A stretch of 9,737 nt of DNA from Chromatiaceae bacterium (GTDB lineage: Bacteria > Pseudomonadota > Gammaproteobacteria > Chromatiales > Chromatiaceae): NCBI GenBank assembly GCA_016880695.1, contig JAEHCY010000013.1, positions 1 through 9,737 on the forward strand, given 5' to 3'. Numbering within the stretch: position 1 is the first letter of the stretch; each line of letters starts with the position of its first letter. The notes beneath the pieces were generated by a model. The model saw nothing but the letters and a program-made list of their open reading frames with translations. It was not told the origin of the DNA and ran no database searches. Shown in pieces: positions 6,605-9,737 of this stretch. A program made the position numbers and the translations under genes.

Positions 6605-8020
6605 ATGTCCCATCTCTTGATCTCGGCCGCCCACAAGTCTTCGGGGAAGACAACGCTCAGCATTGGGATCTGTGCCGAGCTGCGCCATCGCGGCTTGAGC
6701 GTCCAGGCGTTCAAGAAGGGACCCGACTATATCGATCCGCTCTGGCTGGGCAGTGCCTGCGAACGTCCCTGCTACAACCTCGACTTCTACACCCAGACAC
6801 AGGACGAGATCCGCGCTTTATTCGCCGAGCGGGCCCGCTGTGCCGATATCGGCCTCATCGAGGGCAACAAGGGGCTCCACGATGGTTTCGACCTCGATGG
6901 CAGCACCAGCAACGCTGCCTTGGCAACCCTGCTTGGTGCGCCCGTGGTACTGGTGATTGACAGCCAGGGTATGACGCGCGGTGTTGCGCCGCTGGTCCTG
7001 GGATTTCAGGCGTTTGATCCGAAGGTTCGCATCGCCGGGGTAATCCTCAACAAGGTCTCCGGACCGCGCCATGAGGGAAAGCTCAGGCAGGTGCTGGAGT
7101 ACTACACCGGCGTGCCAGTGCTCGGTGCGGTTCATCGCAGCGCCGAGCTGGAGATCGTTGAGCGCCATCTGGGCCTGATCCCGAGCAATGAGGAGACCAG
7201 GGCGGCGGAGAAGATCGAGCAAATCCGCCGGCGTGTGGCGAGCGAGGTGGATCTTGACCGCCTTTTGGGGGTGGCGGGGATGGCGGCCCCAGTCCCCAGC
7301 GGTTTAGCCACGCCACCAAAACCGGCGAGGCGGGTGGGGCCGGATGTGCGCATCGGTATCGCCAGGGATGCGGCGTTCGGCTTCTATTACGCCGGGGATC
7401 TCGATGCCTTCGAGCAGGCCGGCGCTGAGCTGGTCCCGTTCAGCCCAGTTGGGGATACGCGCTTGCCCGAGGTGGACGCGCTGTTTCTTGGGGGCGGATT
7501 TCCGGAGTCGCGCATGCGTGAGCTCGAGGCCAATGCCGCGATGCGCGCCGAGGTGCGCCGATTCATCGACGGCGGCGGTGCTGTCTACGCCGAATGTGGC
7601 GGGTTGATGTATCTCTCCCGGCGTATCCAGTGGCGGGGGGAAGCCCGCGCGATGGTCGGGGCCATCGCCGCCGATGCCGTGATGCACGCGGAGCCCCAGG
7701 GGCGCGGTTATGTCCGACTGCGGGAGACGGCGGCCTTCCCCTGGCCGAATCCAGCACCGCCGGGGGGCGAGGTCTATGCCCACGAGTTCCATTACTCACG
7801 CCTGGTAGGTCTCGACGCCGGACTCACCTTCGGTTATGAGGTGCTGCGTGGGGACGGTCTGGATGGGCGCCATGACGGCCTGATCCAAAACAACCTCCTG
7901 GCGTCGTACACTCACTTGCGCAACGTCGCCGCTAATCCCTGGGCAGGGCGGTTCGTGGGGTTCATTCGCGGCCTGCGCGATCAGGTCGACCGGGATCAAC
8001 GGCGAGCGACGGCAGGATGA
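6605..8020 (+). CDS. dsrN: DsrN, siroheme amidase (CbiA/CobB-like amidotransferase)
   Basis: A 471-residue homologue of cobyrinic acid a,c-diamide synthase. The N-terminal ATP-binding domain opens with a P-loop, SSGKTT at 12-17, followed by the family signature KKGPDYIDP. A less conserved linker lies around residues 215-250. The C-terminal glutamine amidotransferase domain has LGGGFPE and AECGG, with C331 as the expected nucleophile, and a conserved HEFHYS (H393, H396). In A. vinosum DsrN is needed to make siro(heme)amide, the cofactor of DsrAB, by glutamine-dependent amidation of siroheme. The position after dsrP favours this over a cobalamin biosynthesis gene, since no other cobalamin gene is nearby. 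ATG 6605 is the first standard start after an in-frame TGA at 6590-6592. The nearest purine-rich stretch (GATAGGGG, 6581-6588) is 16 nt away, so the ribosome site looks weak. Confidence 0.93.
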   Translation: MSHLLISAAHKSSGKTTLSIGICAELRHRGLSVQAFKKGPDYIDPLWLGSACERPCYNLDFYTQTQDEIRALFAERARCADIGLIEGNKGLHDGFDLDGSTSNAALATLLGAPVVLVIDSQGMTRGVAPLVLGFQAFDPKVRIAGVILNKVSGPRHEGKLRQVLEYYTGVPVLGAVHRSAELEIVERHLGLIPSNEETRAAEKIEQIRRRVASEVDLDRLLGVAGMAAPVPSGLATPPKPARRVGPDVRIGIARDAAFGFYYAGDLDAFEQAGAELVPFSPVGDTRLPEVDALFLGGGFPESRMRELEANAAMRAEVRRFIDGGGAVYAECGGLMYLSRRIQWRGEARAMVGAIAADAVMHAEPQGRGYVRLRETAAFPWPNPAPPGGEVYAHEFHYSRLVGLDAGLTFGYEVLRGDGLDGRHDGLIQNNLLASYTHLRNVAANPWAGRFVGFIRGLRDQVDRDQRRATAG

Positions 8021-8063
8021 CGGACCTGGTTGCCAACAGAAAGCACGAGAGAGGGGTGAGTCT

Positions 8064-8375
8064 ATGTTTAGGATGACCGGTCAAGCCGCCGATCAGGTGC
8101 GCAAGGCAGCCCAGCAGAGTGGGGCCGGGGGGATGGCGCTGCGGCTCGCGGCCCATCAACAGCCTGGAGGGGCCATTGATTACCGCATGGGCTTCGACGA
8201 AGCCAGCGATGAGGATATCCGCTTCACCAGCGAAGGGGTGGAGGTTCTGATGACCCCCGAGGACGCAGCGCTGCTGAATGAGGCCGTTATGGACTTCGTT
8301 GAGATGCAGCCGGGCGAGTTTCAATTCATCTTCTTGAACCCAAGAGATGCCCACTATACGCCGCCGACCGAATAG
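8064..8375 (+). CDS. dsrR: DsrR, cysteine-free A-type carrier (IscA-like) protein
   Basis: A 103-residue protein starting at ATG 8064 behind a purine-rich stretch (AGAGAGGGGTGAG, ending 3 nt before the start), 43 bp after dsrN. Its layout follows the IscA/HesB fold: LRLAA, DYRMGFDE, a D/E-rich turn, a GVEVLM strand, LLNEAVMDFVE, and FIFLNPRDAH near the end. The three cysteines that bind Fe-S in IscA are missing. P34 stands where the first is expected, and the C-terminal CGCG site is replaced by a YTPPTE ending. The protein contains no cysteine at all. This is the known hallmark of DsrR, which in A. vinosum is needed for efficient sulfur globule oxidation and appears to act on dsr expression after transcription rather than as a cluster scaffold. 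Confidence 0.93.
   Translation: MFRMTGQAADQVRKAAQQSGAGGMALRLAAHQQPGGAIDYRMGFDEASDEDIRFTSEGVEVLMTPEDAALLNEAVMDFVEMQPGEFQFIFLNPRDAHYTPPTE
8334..8360 (+). promoter_or_regulatory. Possible internal promoter for dsrS within the dsrR 3' end
   Basis: TTGAAC (8334-8339) and TATACG (8355-8360) resemble sigma-70 -35 and -10 boxes, each with 4 of 6 consensus bases, but the 15-nt spacer is short. They lie about 100 nt before the dsrS start. RT-PCR work in A. vinosum suggested a secondary promoter for dsrS, which makes the spot interesting. Sequence support alone is weak. Confidence 0.25.
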
Positions 8376-8463
8376 CGCCGTGACCCTCCTCGCAGACGGG
8401 AGAGTGGTGGGTGGGGCGGACCCGTACTGCTCGCGGGCCAATCGCGGATGCTGATATCCCAGG

Positions 8464-9588
8464 GTGGAGCTTAGCCCCGAGGATGCCCTGCGGCTGAACG
8501 TCTTGCTGGCGAACAAGCCGCTTGCTGTCCGCATCGACGAATCGAACCTGGTGGTCTTTGGCCTCTCGGGGCAGGGTGAGGTCCGGGTGGCGCTCAATCC
8601 CCTGGGTCGCCCGGAGATCTATCTGCGCAAGGTACGTGAGCTTCTTTCTGGTTACGTTCTTGGCTCGCCGGGGGGCTACCCGGTCTACCTCCGGCGCTGG
8701 ACTCGCATGGGGCAGATGCGCGATGAGAGCCTGGCGCAGTTGCTCCTGCTCGGCGAGCCCGAGGCGGTGGTCGCCGCTGCCTGCTCGCCGGGGCTCACCA
8801 ATGAGCTGGCACGCCGTGCCTGGTGGGCGATGGAGGATGCCGAGAGCGCTCGCCAGATGCTGGCCAATCCCGCCGTGGTGTGCGGAAGCATGGGCCCGGT
8901 ACTGGCGGCTTACCTGGTCGACTACCTGCCCTTCGAGACCGAGCCCGAGAAGATGATCGAGACGGTCCGGTTGGTGCTCCAGCCCGGACTCATCGATGCT
9001 GTGGTGCGTAGTGACCTGTGGCAGAAGGCGGCGCGGCGCCAGGCCTATCTGGTAGGGTTCTTGGCCGCGGACCCTGATGACCTGCCGGAGTCAGCGCCAA
9101 ACCGGTCCGACGCACCGCGCTATCAGGCTCGCCTGGCAGCCCTCGCCGGGTCGGGAAACCCCTTCGCGAGCCTGCTGGAAAGGGTGCTTTCTGGACGGGG
9201 GCAAGTTTTCGTCCAGACCGTCCAACAGGTGCTCAAGAAGCCGCCGACCCAGGAGGTGGTCACCGCCATCCTGGAACTGATCAGCAGCTACTTTCGTGTT
9301 TTTCGACCTGAAGGGCACCCCGATCAACGCATCGAAGACTTGGTAGCGGAAGCGCCGGTGTTCTGTCAGCTCGGGTGTGCCCCCGAGGCGCTGGCGCAGT
9401 GCCTGGCAGCGATGCCGGAGCTGTCCGCAGAGGTTCGTGCCATGCGCGTGCTGTCCGGCCTCGGTTACGGCGTACTGAGGCCGGCACTGAGCTCCGCCAC
9501 CGTCATGGGCAGCCTGATGCGGCGGAAGCTCGAGCCGGTGCTGCAGCCGATTTCTGCCCAGCTCGCCGTGCTGGTGTGCCCGCGATGA
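8464..9588 (+). CDS. dsrS: DsrS, cytoplasmic protein involved in dsr expression
   Basis: A 374-residue (about 41 kDa) protein beginning MELSPEDALRLN from GTG 8464. An in-frame TGA at 8452-8454 rules out a longer product, and the next in-frame ATG (8707) would remove the well-formed N-terminus. No clear Shine-Dalgarno lies before the GTG. The protein is soluble and appears mostly helical, rich in Leu and Ala, with repeated short helical stretches such as ARRAWWAMEDAESARQML and CAPEALAQCLAAMPEL. No catalytic or metal-binding motif, signal peptide or membrane helix was recognised. Assignment rests on position after dsrR, size and the DsrS-like N-terminus. In A. vinosum loss of DsrS lowers dsr transcript or protein levels; the mechanism is unknown. 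The gap to dsrR is 88 bp. dsrS is the last gene of the known operon. Confidence 0.85.
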   Translation: MELSPEDALRLNVLLANKPLAVRIDESNLVVFGLSGQGEVRVALNPLGRPEIYLRKVRELLSGYVLGSPGGYPVYLRRWTRMGQMRDESLAQLLLLGEPEAVVAAACSPGLTNELARRAWWAMEDAESARQMLANPAVVCGSMGPVLAAYLVDYLPFETEPEKMIETVRLVLQPGLIDAVVRSDLWQKAARRQAYLVGFLAADPDDLPESAPNRSDAPRYQARLAALAGSGNPFASLLERVLSGRGQVFVQTVQQVLKKPPTQEVVTAILELISSYFRVFRPEGHPDQRIEDLVAEAPVFCQLGCAPEALAQCLAAMPELSAEVRAMRVLSGLGYGVLRPALSSATVMGSLMRRKLEPVLQPISAQLAVLVCPR

Positions 9589-9661
9589 AGGCCCTCTGCC
9601 AACCAAGGCCGGGGATGCGCGGTAGGCCGCGGATCGAGACGGCCACGGCCGGAATTCAGCG

Positions 9662-9737
9662 TTAGCGGCGCCGGCGTTCCCGGAAGGGTTGGCGGCCCCG
9701 ATAGGCGGCAATCTGTTGGATGATTGGCGCAAATGGC
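9662..9737 (-). CDS. 3' end of an unidentified convergent gene (partial)
   Basis: On the minus strand a frame enters from the right edge and ends at TAA (complement of 9662-9664). It gives 24 residues, beginning PFAPIIQQIAAYRGR and ending in a Phe-Arg-Glu-Arg-rich basic tail. The composition looks like a natural C-terminus, and a convergent gene fits here because dsrS ends the operon. The fragment is too short to identify a family. A longer open minus-strand frame covering 9091-9732 is a shadow of dsrS and was not chosen. The 73 bp between dsrS and this stop contain only a weak 5-bp hairpin (CGCGG 9618-9622 / CCGCG 9627-9631). Confidence 0.4.
   Translation of the reverse strand, partial: PFAPIIQQIAAYRGRQPFRERRRR

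Noticed and set aside
6605..8020. Reading dsrN as a cobalamin biosynthesis gene (cbiA/cobB)
   Set aside because: The protein family is the same, but its location between dsrP and dsrR with no other cobalamin gene nearby fits siroheme amidation much better.
8380..8454. Small GTG-started frame of 24 codons in the dsrR-dsrS gap, in frame with dsrS but closed by TGA
   Set aside because: It has no ribosome site and no recognisable peptide. It could hint at an old longer dsrS start, but nothing in the sequence supports translation.
9091..9732. Long open minus-strand frame of 213 codons opposite dsrS
   Set aside because: It lies almost entirely antisense to dsrS, with composition expected of a high-GC shadow frame and no recognisable motif. 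The neighbouring frame at 9662-9737 gives a better gene end.

Overview
The window is the distal two thirds of a reverse-type (sulfur-oxidising) dsr operon, read left to right on the + strand. It holds the 3' end of dsrM, then complete dsrK, dsrL, dsrJ, dsrO, dsrP, dsrN, dsrR and dsrS. The order M-K-L-J-O-P-N-R-S matches the tail of the dsrABEFHCMKLJOPNRS operon known from Allochromatium vinosum. The presence of dsrL, dsrN, dsrR and dsrS, together with high-GC coding sequence, points to a gammaproteobacterial sulfur oxidiser of the purple sulfur bacterium type (Chromatiales) or a related chemotroph. Genus cannot be assigned from this window. No RNA gene, mobile element, CRISPR array or phage gene was seen.

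Layout. Positions 1-6487 encode the electron-transfer machinery. DsrM (NarI-like heme b membrane subunit, partial) and DsrK (HdrD-like iron-sulfur protein with a CCG site) form one half of the DsrMKJOP membrane complex. DsrL (GltD-like flavin/iron-sulfur NAD(P) oxidoreductase) sits between the two halves. DsrJ (triheme cytochrome c), DsrO (Tat-exported ferredoxin-like protein) and DsrP (NrfD-like membrane protein with about ten helices) form the other half. After a 117-bp gap containing a strong GC-rich hairpin come the accessory genes: dsrN (siroheme amidation), dsrR (cysteine-free A-type carrier homologue) and dsrS (cytoplasmic protein of no recognisable family, implicated in dsr expression). 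The last ~75 bases probably contain the 3' end of an unidentified convergent gene, so dsrS appears to end the operon.

How the genes work together. In sulfur oxidisers, reverse-acting DsrAB (upstream, outside the window) oxidises DsrC-bound sulfur to sulfite. DsrN makes the siro(heme)amide cofactor of DsrAB. DsrL takes electrons from DsrAB to NAD(P)+. DsrMKJOP is thought to handle the DsrC thiol/disulfide or trisulfide and to link the cytoplasm, the quinone pool and the periplasm. DsrR and DsrS affect how much Dsr protein is made. These roles are established in A. vinosum and relatives and are transferred here on the basis of motifs and gene order.

The system itself is known. The points most worth a second look are a strongly acidic C-terminal tail on DsrK, the hairpin between dsrP and dsrN, a possible internal promoter inside the 3' end of dsrR ahead of dsrS, and dsrS itself, which starts at GTG with a poor ribosome site and has no obvious domain.
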